Below, piece after piece: positions 42,312 to 50,215 of a stretch of 64,000 bases of DNA. Position 1 is the first letter of the stretch. Each line of letters begins with the position of its first letter. A program made the position numbers and the translations under genes. The notes beneath the pieces were generated by a model, which worked only from the letters and a program-made list of their open reading frames with translations, was not told the origin of the DNA and ran no database searches. Source of the stretch: a bacterium (GTDB taxonomy: Bacteria; Bacillota; Clostridia; Lachnospirales; Lachnospiraceae); assembly GCA_023664305.1 (NCBI GenBank), contig JAMPFT010000005.1, forward strand, positions 62,001 through 126,000, given 5' to 3'.

Positions 42312-44183
42312 ATGATCATTCTTCCAAAACCGCAGGAGCTTATGTACGGAGAAGGCTGCTTTGAGTGCTGCTTCCGGACAAATATCGTCTGTGAGGCGGG
42401 CGCGGAGTCTGTGGCCGCAAGGCTGCTGCAGGACTGTATAATGCAATGGACGGGACTGAAGCTGCCCGTGATCAGAGGAAAGGCGGGGCGGGGAGATATT
42501 GCCCTCGCCCCGGATTCGAAGCAGGGGGCGCAGGAATATACGCTGGCGGTGCAGGAGGACGGCATCCGGATTCTCGGCGGAGACGGGGCCGGGCTTTTGT
42601 ACGGCGCGCAGACCCTTTGTCAGATAGTGGAGCAATGCGGCGCGCTTGTGCCGGCGGTGACGGTAAAGGATTTCCCGGCGATTGAAAGAAGAGGGTATTA
42701 TCTGGATCAGACCAGAGGTTGCGTCCTGAAGCTTGACGGGCTGAAGCGGGTGGCGGACAGACTCTGCAGATACAAAATCAATGAATTTCAGCTTTATGTG
42801 GAGCATACCTACCTGTTTCGGGGACTGTCCGAGATGTGGCGGGATACCACGCCGCTTACGGCGCAGGAGATCATGGAGCTGGACGAATACTGCGCGCAGC
42901 GGCATATCGACCTTGTGCCTTCCCTTGCAAGCTTCGGACATCTTTATACCCTTCTCGGCACCAAAAGCCATGAAGAACTGTGCGAGCTTCCGGATTCTTC
43001 TTCTCAGCCTTTTTCCTTCTGGGATCGGATGCGCCATCACACCGTCAATGTGTCCGACGACAGAGTGCTGCCGCTGATCAAGGGGATGCTGGAGGAGTAT
43101 ATGGCGCTTTTCAGGTCCGAACGGTTTAATATTTGCGCGGACGAAACCTTTGACCTGGGAAAGGGAAGATCGAAACGGCTTGCGGAGCAGAAGGGCGTTC
43201 ACAGGATCTATACGGATTATCTGAAGGAGCTTTGCGTATTCTTAAAGGAGCATGGCAAGACGCCTATGTTCTGGGGAGACATTATCTGCGAGGAACCGGA
43301 GCTGGCAAAGGAGCTTCCGGAGGGAACGGTCTGTCTTACCTGGGGATACGCGCCCGACCAGCGGGAGGACGAGAGCCGGAAAATGGCGGCTGCCGGGATC
43401 AAACAGTACCTCTGTCCCGGGGTCAGCGGCTGGAATCAATGGATGAATCAGATTGCCGACAGCTACGAAAACATTACAAGGATGTGTTCCTACGCGGTAA
43501 AGTACCGGGCGGAGGGCGTTCTGAATACGGACTGGGGCGATTTCGGCCACATCAACCGGACGGAGCACTCTGTTCCCGGCCTGATTTACGGAGCGGCGTT
43601 TTCCTGGAATGAGACGGCGATCCCCAGAGAAGAGATGAACCGTCGGATCTCTGTGCTGGAATACAGGGACGGCAGCGGACGGCTGGTGTCGCTGCTGGAA
43701 GGGCTCGCGGCCTGTATCGGTTTCGGCTGGTACGATGCGGTGATGTTCTATGAGCTGACGGAATTGGGAGAGCCGGGGACGGAGCCGCCTGATCTGAGCA
43801 GGCTGGCCAAGAAACGCGGGATCGGACGGGAAGAGATGCGGGAGGCATCGGAAACGCTGAAAAATCTGCGCCGGGAACTAAAAAAGACGGTGGCGGGGAT
43901 TGACAGCGCGAAAAGAGGACTGACGCATGATCTGGACGTGACGGCGGAGGGCATCGATATCTGGAATCAGACGGGCTTGCTGCTTTCGGAAGGGGCGGCG
44001 GAAAGCGCCGATGCTTTTGCCTTGGCGGAACGGCTGGAAAACTGGTTTATGGTCTACAAAGAATTATGGCGGGAAGACTGTAAGGAAGGGGAGCTGCACC
44101 GTATCGCGGAGATCGTATTCTGGTATGCGGATCTGCTGCGGGGCAGAAAGAGAAAGAGCCGGAGATCTGGGCGTTCAGCATAG
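42312..44183 (+). CDS. GH20 family beta-N-acetylhexosaminidase-like protein
   Basis: A 623-residue cytoplasmic enzyme (no signal peptide). Residues about 1-110 are a GH20b-type alpha/beta domain (IAL..DSKQGAQEYTLAVQEDGIRILGGDGAGLLYGAQTLCQIV). The barrel follows: RRGYYLDQTRGCVLKLDGLKRVADRLCRYKINEFQLYVEHTYLFRG, and the catalytic-type Asp277-Glu278 pair in NICADETFDLGKG. The C-terminal third is helical. In GH20 the Asp positions the substrate acetamido group and the Glu is the acid. The lack of a signal suggests it works on imported oligosaccharides, such as chitobiose- or peptidoglycan-derived fragments; that is inference. Co-transcribed with the SDR gene. Confidence 0.88.
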   Translation: MIILPKPQELMYGEGCFECCFRTNIVCEAGAESVAARLLQDCIMQWTGLKLPVIRGKAGRGDIALAPDSKQGAQEYTLAVQEDGIRILGGDGAGLLYGAQTLCQIVEQCGALVPAVTVKDFPAIERRGYYLDQTRGCVLKLDGLKRVADRLCRYKINEFQLYVEHTYLFRGLSEMWRDTTPLTAQEIMELDEYCAQRHIDLVPSLASFGHLYTLLGTKSHEELCELPDSSSQPFSFWDRMRHHTVNVSDDRVLPLIKGMLEEYMALFRSERFNICADETFDLGKGRSKRLAEQKGVHRIYTDYLKELCVFLKEHGKTPMFWGDIICEEPELAKELPEGTVCLTWGYAPDQREDESRKMAAAGIKQYLCPGVSGWNQWMNQIADSYENITRMCSYAVKYRAEGVLNTDWGDFGHINRTEHSVPGLIYGAAFSWNETAIPREEMNRRISVLEYRDGSGRLVSLLEGLAACIGFGWYDAVMFYELTELGEPGTEPPDLSRLAKKRGIGREEMREASETLKNLRRELKKTVAGIDSAKRGLTHDLDVTAEGIDIWNQTGLLLSEGAAESADAFALAERLENWFMVYKELWREDCKEGELHRIAEIVFWYADLLRGRKRKSRRSGRSA

Positions 44184-44259
44184 GAATACTCTGCGGTAAT
44201 TATGTGCCTGTCCGCGGCCGGCGTTATAAACTGTAAAAGACTTCTTAATCAATATAAGC

Positions 44260-44423
44260 AGACAAGAGCCGAGGACAGGGAGAAAGGCATATACCATCTG
44301 GCTGGGGATAAAGCGGTGCAGATACCAAGGGCAGCAAAACAGGGAGCATTATAACCGCAGAGCGGCATGGCTAATGAAAAGCTATCACAGATTACCCAAG
44401 AGGGAAACTGTGATAGCTTTTTT
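44260..44423 (+). ncRNA. candidate structured ncRNA ending in an intrinsic terminator
   Basis: The stretch after the GH20 gene has no open frame but many conserved-looking, foldable segments: AGCC (44267-44270) with GGCT (44300-44303), ATCTG (44296-44300) with CAGAT (44319-44323) as an alternative, and a nested hairpin CATTA (44347-44351)/TAATG (44372-44376) enclosing CCGC/GCGG (44355-44358/44362-44365). It then runs into a strong terminator. Length, setting and lineage would suit a known clostridial ncRNA such as the raiA motif, but I cannot confirm that. Boundaries are approximate. No clear promoter. Confidence 0.5.
44376..44423 (+). terminator. strong intrinsic terminator
   Basis: AAAAGCTATCACAG (44377-44390) pairs perfectly with CTGTGATAGCTTTT (44408-44421) around a 17-nt loop, continuing into T residues to 44423. 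It ends the candidate ncRNA and separates the GH20 operon from the kinase gene. Confidence 0.88.
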
Positions 44424-44627
44424 ATATGTCAAATTATAGACGGAGAGTGAAGCGGCAGATAGTAAATCTTGTAATGGCAAAGAAAGGGTATCGAAACGGC
44501 AAAAGAAATCTGATAGAGTTATACAGGAAGATGTGGTAAAATAGTCTCAGCAAGAGCAGCCGAGTTATGCAAATTGCTGTTTATGTCAAAATTGTACCTG
44601 ATTGGTGCTATATATGAGGGATAATAT
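44424..44627. other. leader region of the histidine kinase gene
   Basis: A 204-bp non-coding stretch. TAAAAT at 44537-44542 is a possible -10 with a poor -35. No ACGT-type LytTR repeats are visible, unlike upstream of the two genes that follow. No gene is likely. Confidence 0.35.
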
Positions 44628-45947
44628 ATGGAACGGGTAATAATTGAAAGCGTCTTTAGCTTTTTTGAAATGTTGATATCATTATTTTTTGCCGCTGGTA
44701 TTTTCCGAAAAAAGATTCGGGGGGAAACGGGGATTGCCTGTTATCTTTTGTTCGCTGTTTTCGGGGCGGCTCTTTTAACGCTCCGGGAATATGTATTCCT
44801 GTGGATTCCCGATTTTTTCCCGGCAGTGCTTATTTTTACAGTATACGCCATTGCTGTCTGCAGGGCGAAATGGTGGGCAGCGGTATCCTGGGCCTTGGTA
44901 AATTACCTGTTCATAGGCATTGTGACGATAGGCACCGGCTATATCCTGGGAATGCGTCCGGGGCAGGCTGCAGGGGCGGATGAACGGGAGGTATACCTGT
45001 GGCTGGCTGCCCGCATCCTTACACGGATGGGGCAATTCCTTTTGTCAGTCATTATTTTGCGTATCTGGAAACGGTTCCCGGAATCTGCAATGGTTCACCG
45101 TGGAAGCCGGAAAATTATGATCGTTTCTTCCGCCAGTATTATTTTACTCTGGATTCTTTTGGGAAAGGGTTCTGATAGGAATGAGGAAGTCCTGTATTCC
45201 AACAGCCTGGTCTGCCTGCTGGTATTGGCGGTCAATCTGGCATTCCTTATTTTTGATGAGATCCTTGCGAAAGAGAAATATGTGGAGGAAGAACTAAGGG
45301 CGCAGAACCAGATGGCGGCTCTGCAGATACGCAGCCAGACAGAAGTAAACCATATGTACCAGGGCATACAGTCCTTAAAGCATGATATGAACAACCATCT
45401 GCATACGATATCAGGTTACATACAGATCGGGGAATATGGAAAAGCCCAGGAATATGTGGAAAGGATAGCGGGGGAAATAAGCCGTGTGGAGTCGTTCCAC
45501 TCAGGGAATCCTACGGTTGACGTACTGATCGGGAGCAAGACGGCGCTGGCCCGGATGAGCGGCATTGTAGTGGAGGCGGAATGCCAGGTGCCGCCTGAAC
45601 TGAAGATAGCAGACAGGGACCTGACCGTGTTGATCGGCAATCTGTACGACAATGCCATTGACGCAAATCTGAAAATCGCGGATACGGACAGCCGTTTTAT
45701 CCACATAAAGATCCTATTTGATACAGGGAACCTGTTGCTGTTGTTTGAAAATGCCACACCGGAGGACAGCAGGACAGGGGGATCTGACAAATGGGCCACA
45801 ACAAAAGAGGATAATTCCCTGCATGGATTCGGGATAAAAAATATTGACAGGATTTTGCAGGCATATGGGGGATATTGCGAAAGAGAGATAAAGGATCACG
45901 TTTTCCGCTGCAGGATAAGGATACCAGACCCGGCATTTCACGTCTGA
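44628..45947 (+). CDS. AgrC-like GHKL sensor histidine kinase
   Basis: A 439-residue membrane kinase. The N-terminal half has six or seven helices (residues about 1-210), then a coiled linker (DEILAKEKYVEEELRAQNQMAALQIRSQTEV). The H-box LKHDMNNHLHTISGYIQIGEY is that of AgrC/ComD/NatK-type kinases (HDxxNHL) and NLYDNAIDAN is the N-box of the GHKL ATPase; GFGIKNIDRIL is the G-box. Such kinases sense peptides or small molecules and signal to LytTR regulators. The LytTR gene follows 205 bp downstream, but with its own promoter. No AgrB/AgrD-like peptide genes are in the window, so the signal is unknown. Confidence 0.92.
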   Translation: MERVIIESVFSFFEMLISLFFAAGIFRKKIRGETGIACYLLFAVFGAALLTLREYVFLWIPDFFPAVLIFTVYAIAVCRAKWWAAVSWALVNYLFIGIVTIGTGYILGMRPGQAAGADEREVYLWLAARILTRMGQFLLSVIILRIWKRFPESAMVHRGSRKIMIVSSASIILLWILLGKGSDRNEEVLYSNSLVCLLVLAVNLAFLIFDEILAKEKYVEEELRAQNQMAALQIRSQTEVNHMYQGIQSLKHDMNNHLHTISGYIQIGEYGKAQEYVERIAGEISRVESFHSGNPTVDVLIGSKTALARMSGIVVEAECQVPPELKIADRDLTVLIGNLYDNAIDANLKIADTDSRFIHIKILFDTGNLLLLFENATPEDSRTGGSDKWATTKEDNSLHGFGIKNIDRILQAYGGYCEREIKDHVFRCRIRIPDPAFHV

Positions 45948-45974
45948 AATGTGGAAATTCACGTTTAAGATGTG
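45937..45974 (+). promoter_or_regulatory. predicted LytTR binding site: two 17-bp direct repeats, 21-bp period
   Basis: TTCACGTCTGAAATGTG (45937-45953) and TTCACGTTTAAGATGTG (45958-45974) are direct repeats 21 bp apart, the two-helical-turn spacing used by LytTR regulators such as AgrA. They end just upstream of the -10 at 45994-45999. The first copy overlaps the kinase stop codon. Confidence 0.75.
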
Positions 45975-45993
45975 TTTTTGCTGGATATTGCAG

Positions 45994-45999
45994 TATACT
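45994..45999 (+). promoter_or_regulatory. -10 box of the LytTR regulator promoter
   Basis: TATACT, 33 bp after the start of the second core ACGTTTAAG. The -35 (about 45971-45976, TGTGTT) is poor, as expected of an activator-dependent promoter. The predicted start is at about 46005. Confidence 0.65.
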
Positions 46000-46004
46000 G
46001 AAAA

Positions 46005-46110
46005 GTGTGCAAAGATTTTCTAAGCCAGTAAAGTACACTGGCTAAGAAAATCTACGATTCCGCTTTGCGGAATCTATGCACACGGAAGAATCCGCAGGGC
46101 GGATTCTTCC
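46005..46110 (+). ncRNA. structured 5' leader: three-way junction plus hairpin
   Basis: P1 pairs GTGTGCA (46005-46011) with TGCACAC (46077-46083). Inside are P2 (46013-46029 with 46037-46053, 17 bp with one mismatch) and P3 GATTCCGC (46056-46063) with GCGGAATC (46067-46074). A further hairpin GGAAGAATCCGC (46084-46095) with its complement (46099-46110) follows. The whole lies between the predicted transcription start and the regulator gene and ends 25 nt before the ribosome binding site AAAAGGAG. Confidence 0.65.
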
Positions 46111-46152
46111 AGATTTGCAGCAATTGTATATGAAAAGGAGTGTTGTCAGAGT

Positions 46153-46860
46153 ATGAGGATAGCCATTTGTGAGGACAACAGGGAACATACGGAGATCCTG
46201 GAAAATATGGCAAAACGCTGGGCAGGGGAAGCGGGGGAACAGATAGTGGTCAGGTGTTATCAGTCTGCGGAGCAGTTCCTTTTCTGTATGAAAGATGAAC
46301 CGCCGTATGACCTTGCCTTTCTGGATATCCAGATGTCGGAAACAGACGGTTTGCAGTTGGCAAGGAAGATCAGGGAAGAAGATAAGCTGATTTTTATCGT
46401 GTTTACGACAGCTTTGAAAAAATATGCACCCAAAGGATATGAAGTATCCGCTTTCCGGTATTTGGTCAAGCCTTTGCAGGAGAAAGAAGTTTTCCAGGCG
46501 CTGACCGAGGCGGGCCGGATGATCAGGGAACGGAAAAGGGAGACAGTCATCGTGACCAGGGGTGACGAGTCCCGCCGGATCTTTAAGGATGATATTTATT
46601 ATATCGAGGTAGACAACCATCATATCATCCTGCATTTAAGGGAAGAAGCCATCCGGTTTAAGGCAAAGCTGAAAGAATTCGAGATGCAGTTTAAGGAGCC
46701 ACAGTTTTGTAAATGCCACCGCTCTTACATTGTAAACTTGAAATACACGGGTAAAATTTCACGGGAGGGCGTGGAGATTGACGGTAATGGGACGCTGCCC
46801 ATAAGTAAATCCCGGTGGGATGCCCTGAACCATTGTTATATGGAATATTATTTGACATAA
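46153..46860 (+). CDS. LytTR family response regulator
   Basis: A 235-residue regulator. The receiver domain (residues 1-120) has MRIAICEDN acidic residues, the phospho-acceptor Asp in DLAFLDIQMSETDG, a Thr in FTTAL and Lys in LVKPL. Residues about 135-235 are a LytTR DNA-binding domain: RIFKDDIYYIEVDNHHIILHL, KLKEFEMQF, FCKCHRSYIVNLKYTGKI and LPISKSRWDAL. It is the partner of the kinase at 44628. Predicted LytTR sites occur upstream of this gene itself (45937) and of the lipoprotein gene (47004), suggesting autoregulation and control of the downstream operon. Confidence 0.95.
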   Translation: MRIAICEDNREHTEILENMAKRWAGEAGEQIVVRCYQSAEQFLFCMKDEPPYDLAFLDIQMSETDGLQLARKIREEDKLIFIVFTTALKKYAPKGYEVSAFRYLVKPLQEKEVFQALTEAGRMIRERKRETVIVTRGDESRRIFKDDIYYIEVDNHHIILHLREEAIRFKAKLKEFEMQFKEPQFCKCHRSYIVNLKYTGKISREGVEIDGNGTLPISKSRWDALNHCYMEYYLT

Positions 46861-46882
46861 AAAGAGAATAGCATTGCGGACG

Positions 46883-46907
46883 AAAGCATCCTGGCGGGAT
46901 GCTTTTT
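46883..46907 (+). terminator. intrinsic terminator after the LytTR gene
   Basis: AAAGCATCC (46883-46891) pairs with GGATGCTTT (46897-46905) around TGGCG, followed by TT. It starts 23 bp after the stop codon. Confidence 0.85.
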
Positions 46908-46937
46908 GCTTATATAAGAAATTCTGCCGTGGTTGGG

Positions 46938-46958
46938 GAAGAATGCGGAGCATTCTTC
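46938..46958 (+). other. hairpin with GGA loop
   Basis: GAAGAATGC (46938-46946) pairs with GCATTCTTC (46950-46958) around GGA, followed by a weaker AAGCG/CGCTT stem. It shares GAAGAAT...ATTCTTC with hairpins at 33150 and 46085. Confidence 0.55.
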
Positions 46959-46981
46959 GAAGCGTTACGAAGAGACGCTTT

Positions 46982-47003
46982 GTGTCGCTTGCGGCACTTT
47001 TTT
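46982..47003 (+). terminator. second small terminator-like hairpin
   Basis: GTGTCG (46982-46987) pairs with CGGCAC (46992-46997, one G-U) around CTTG, followed by six T (46998-47003). It ends exactly where the next regulator site begins and would insulate that promoter. Confidence 0.65.
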
Positions 47004-47064
47004 ACGTCCGAAAATGTACTATTGACGTTCCTTTTGGTTTTGGACGTAAAATTGTTGGTACAAT
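47004..47064 (+). promoter_or_regulatory. predicted LytTR-controlled promoter of the lipoprotein operon
   Basis: ACGTCCGAA (47004-47012) and ACGTTCCTT (47025-47033) are 21 bp apart, matching the ACGTCTGAA/ACGTTTAAG pair upstream of the LytTR gene. TACAAT (47059-47064) is the -10, 34 bp after the second core, against 33 bp in the other promoter. The -35 is weak in both. Confidence 0.7.
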
Positions 47065-47140
47065 GTCTGCATACCATGGTACAGATAATTTTGGCACATC
47101 AAAATGTGCCGATAAAAGGTGATGAAAAGGAGAAACTATT

Positions 47141-47662
47141 ATGAGAAAAAAATGTGTATTGGCCATAATAATGGTTATGGTAATGGGGATGTGCGCCTGT
47201 TCTTTCGGGACGGATGAGGGAACAGGGGAGGCAGGTGAGGCTTTCGGATCAGGAACGACCCAGACGAAAGAACGGGGAACAACACCATCAGATACTGAGC
47301 CTGTAAGTACAGAAGTTACAAATGCGGACCCAACAAATGCAACCCCCACAAGTACGGAACCCTCTGGAACAAAAGTTGCTGAAAGTAACGAAAAAGAGGA
47401 TCCAAATATAACAGAGGTCCCGCAGGGTGATCCCATTGTGGCGCTTGTTGACAGTTATGAGGATAATATCATCGTGCTTAGGGACTTGGATGATGAGGAT
47501 ATTATTTATTATTTTTCCACGCAGGATGCCGAGTTGATAGAGGGAGATTCCCCTATTGCCGCCGGTGATATAGTAGAGATCACATATCAGGGTATGCAGG
47601 GCAACAAGGAACATCCGGGCACGGCAGTAAAAGTTGTAGCCGAATCTGAGATGTACAAGTAA
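47141..47662 (+). CDS. small lipoprotein of unknown function
   Basis: A 173-residue secreted lipoprotein. The signal ends in GMCAC with Cys20 as the likely lipidated residue. A Thr/Glu/Ser/Pro-rich linker (about 25-95, with TEPVSTEVTNADPTNATPTSTEPSG-like runs) precedes a compact beta-rich domain of about 75 residues (IVALVDSYEDNIIVLRDLDDEDIIYYFS..., GDIVEITYQG), similar in layout to small OB-like lipoprotein domains. I do not recognise the family. AAAAGGAGAAACT precedes the ATG. It is the first gene behind the second predicted LytTR promoter and is followed 34 bp later by the large lipoprotein gene. Confidence 0.8.
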   Translation: MRKKCVLAIIMVMVMGMCACSFGTDEGTGEAGEAFGSGTTQTKERGTTPSDTEPVSTEVTNADPTNATPTSTEPSGTKVAESNEKEDPNITEVPQGDPIVALVDSYEDNIIVLRDLDDEDIIYYFSTQDAELIEGDSPIAAGDIVEITYQGMQGNKEHPGTAVKVVAESEMYK

Positions 47663-47696
47663 GGATGCTGCTGCTTGCAGGGATAGGTGAGACAAA

Positions 47697-50051
47697 ATGG
47701 TAAAGAAAGCTATATTATTTATATATGGGTTTATTCTTGTCCTGGGTATGGCATCCTGTTCGGCCGCACACTATTCCAATGAACACTGTTCTTACGAACA
47801 GGAAAAAAATGGGGATTCTGCCAGCAAAGAAGAAACACAGGATGCCGGAACCAGTATGCAGCCCCAGGCCGGTGCGGATAAGGAAACGGCAGCGCAATAT
47901 GCGTATTCCAGCACCATCATGGATTTTACGGAATATGGCAGTGATGTTGTAGTCCATGATATTGCAGGCCAGGGGGAACAGATCTACGTCCTGTTGGAAG
48001 TACGGGAGTGGGGGCCTGAACCGGAGGATCCCATTCAAAAGCAGGAGTATACAAGCTATTACCAGGTATTTCATTGTCTGGCTGACGGGAGTGGGAAAGA
48101 AGTGTCCGGCAAAATAGACCTGTCAGGGGACAGTGGATATGTGAATTCGGTACAGTTATCTGACGATGGCAGTGTGGCAGCTCTATTTTACTCCGACACA
48201 GGGGACTTTGTGGATCTTATATTTTGGGACGGATTCCGGAATAACCATTGGGAGAAAAAAATAGCGGCGGGAGGATATCTGTTTTGGGGAGAAGATGGCT
48301 TTGTAATCCTTGTAAAGAGCGGGGACGGGCGAGTGGCAGATACTTATGATCTCCAAGGAGAACCTACAGGCAGTGTGAAACTGGATGAGGATATTTTCAG
48401 CAGTTTTGAAAACTGTTTTTACGCATCGGATAAGGGTTTCTTTCTGGTGAAAACAGACAGCGGGGGAACCCCCTATGGTGAGTTTTATGACCTGAAAGCC
48501 GGCAAGGGAGAGCGGAGCAAGCTGCCGGAGAATTTATTGCAATATCGGGTCTTCCAGGGAACGGTAGATGATATTCTGCTATGTGACCATATGGGGATCC
48601 TTGGATTAGATGTCAGCAAAACTGCTCCCGTGGAGTTGTTGTCTTATGTGGATGCTGGTCTGGATGTTAGCGGCTTTCAACTGGCATGGCAGATAGATGA
48701 AACGCGGCTGGCAGGGATATTCAGTGATGGCGGGATAACAAAGCTGGGCATATTTGAACGGACCAGGGTTCCTGCAGGGTTACAAAAAGAGACTGTGGTG
48801 CTGGGAACCATGGGTGAACTGAATGCAATCTTAAGGAGCCGCATCATAGAATTTAACCAGGAGAGCAGCAGGTACAGGATCACCGTAAAACAGTATGCCA
48901 CCTACGACGAGGAACTGGATGCCCTCACGCAGCTGAATACGGATATCCTGTCAGGGAAAATGCCGGATATCCTGTTAATTGATAGTAAGATTCCCCTGCA
49001 AAGTTACATTTCAAAAGGGCTGCTGGCGGATGTCGGGAAACTTTTGGAGGAGGACGGGGAACTTGGCAGCGGGCAGTTTATGGAGAATGTTCTGGATGCG
49101 TTCCGTGTGGACGGAAAGCTGTATTATGTGATCCCTTCTTTTTTCGTGGATACTCTTGTGGCAAAGCAGTCCAAGGTGGGGGAACTGACCGGCTGGAACC
49201 AGGAGGAATTTTCTGCGGTGATGACAAGGCTCCCCGAAGAAACGCAAGCTGTATCTGAAATTTCCCGATATGATTATTTGAATGAATATATGAGGGTATG
49301 TGGCAGGGAATATGTGGACACAGACCAGGGGGAATGCAATTTCCAGTCAGAGGATTTTGTGGCAGCGCTTAAGTTTGCGGCAACGCTGCCGGAGTATGCG
49401 GAAAGTCCCGGCTATAAAAATAATTCTGGTTATGAAGAAAATTCGTATGGCTCACAGTATCTTGAGGACAGGGCGCTGCTCCAGCCGGTGACAATCCGCT
49501 ATATCCCACAGCTGGCTCAGCAGATCTATGGATGCATAGGGGAAGATATTGCCTATGTTGGGTATCCTTCTGAGATAAGACAAGGTTCCTGCATCCGTAT
49601 GGGCGATATGTGTTTTGTCCTGTCCGCCAAAAGCAGCAATCTGGAAGGAGCAAGCTCCTTGGCAGGAGAAAGCTCCCTGCAAGGAGCTTGGGAGTTTGTA
49701 AGATATTTTCTCACAGCAGATTTCCAGAGGGACAGACTGTATGAGACAGAGGGGAACGGAATGCCCAGCCGACGGGATATTTTTTATGAGAAAGCGCAGA
49801 CGGCGTCTGCACAGAAAAGTTATTGTTTTATAAATGATGAGTACGTCCCGCTGCCGCCTATGACGCAGACACAAATTGACCAGGCAACTGACTTTATCGG
49901 GGGGCTGCGTAATGCGGCATTCGAGGATGAAGTAATCAGGAGCATTATTTGTGAAGAGGCTGAAAGTTTTTTTCAGGGGCAAAAAACGGCGGAAGATGCG
50001 GCTAAGCTGATCCAGAACAGGGTGCAGCTTTATCTTAGTGAGGGGATGTAG
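47697..50051 (+). CDS. large lipoprotein: beta-propeller-like region fused to solute-binding domain
   Basis: A 784-residue protein. The signal GMASCSAA marks Cys21 or so as the lipidated residue. Residues about 60-360 consist of repeated short beta-strand blocks (VVHDIAGQGEQIYVLLEV, GYVNSVQLSDDGSVAALFY, EDGFVILVKSGDGRVADTYDLQG) as in beta-propellers. Residues about 365-780 form an extracellular solute-binding protein of family 1: ETVVLGTMGELNAILRSRIIEFNQESSRYRITVKQYATYDEELDALTQLNTDILSGKMPDILLID, and GDMCFVLSAKS. No permease genes are next to it, so a sensing or ligand-presenting role with the nearby AgrC/LytTR pair is an option; that is inference. Confidence 0.8.
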   Translation: MVKKAILFIYGFILVLGMASCSAAHYSNEHCSYEQEKNGDSASKEETQDAGTSMQPQAGADKETAAQYAYSSTIMDFTEYGSDVVVHDIAGQGEQIYVLLEVREWGPEPEDPIQKQEYTSYYQVFHCLADGSGKEVSGKIDLSGDSGYVNSVQLSDDGSVAALFYSDTGDFVDLIFWDGFRNNHWEKKIAAGGYLFWGEDGFVILVKSGDGRVADTYDLQGEPTGSVKLDEDIFSSFENCFYASDKGFFLVKTDSGGTPYGEFYDLKAGKGERSKLPENLLQYRVFQGTVDDILLCDHMGILGLDVSKTAPVELLSYVDAGLDVSGFQLAWQIDETRLAGIFSDGGITKLGIFERTRVPAGLQKETVVLGTMGELNAILRSRIIEFNQESSRYRITVKQYATYDEELDALTQLNTDILSGKMPDILLIDSKIPLQSYISKGLLADVGKLLEEDGELGSGQFMENVLDAFRVDGKLYYVIPSFFVDTLVAKQSKVGELTGWNQEEFSAVMTRLPEETQAVSEISRYDYLNEYMRVCGREYVDTDQGECNFQSEDFVAALKFAATLPEYAESPGYKNNSGYEENSYGSQYLEDRALLQPVTIRYIPQLAQQIYGCIGEDIAYVGYPSEIRQGSCIRMGDMCFVLSAKSSNLEGASSLAGESSLQGAWEFVRYFLTADFQRDRLYETEGNGMPSRRDIFYEKAQTASAQKSYCFINDEYVPLPPMTQTQIDQATDFIGGLRNAAFEDEVIRSIICEEAESFFQGQKTAEDAAKLIQNRVQLYLSEGM

Positions 50052-50090
50052 TCATAGACATTGACTAAGAAAATTTCACGAAAAATCCAG

Positions 50091-50119
50091 TTTTCAAAAG
50101 CCATTGTCCGATGTATAAT
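50091..50119 (+). promoter_or_regulatory. promoter of the Rpn-family gene
   Basis: TTTTCA (50091-50096), 17-bp spacer, TATAAT (50114-50119). Confidence 0.6.
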
Positions 50120-50168
50120 AGTACTTAGATAACAGGGTTCGCGAAGCGGTTCCTGTTATAGAATTTAG

Positions 50169-50198
50169 ACAATAGAATCGTTTTTTCGATTCTATTGT
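50169..50198 (+). other. 12-bp perfect hairpin in the Rpn leader
   Basis: ACAATAGAATCG (50169-50180) pairs with CGATTCTATTGT (50187-50198) around six T. A smaller TAACAGG/CCTGTTA stem lies upstream (about 50131-50158). It could act as an attenuator in front of the nuclease gene. Confidence 0.55.
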
Positions 50199-50215
50199 AG
50201 TGATGAGAGAGGGTG

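Noticed and set aside
44424-44627. LytTR site in front of the kinase gene
   Set aside because: No pair of ACGT-type repeats with 21-bp spacing is present there.
44628-47064. Complete Agr quorum-sensing locus
   Set aside because: Kinase and LytTR regulator resemble AgrC/AgrA, but no AgrB protease or AgrD peptide gene is found in the window.
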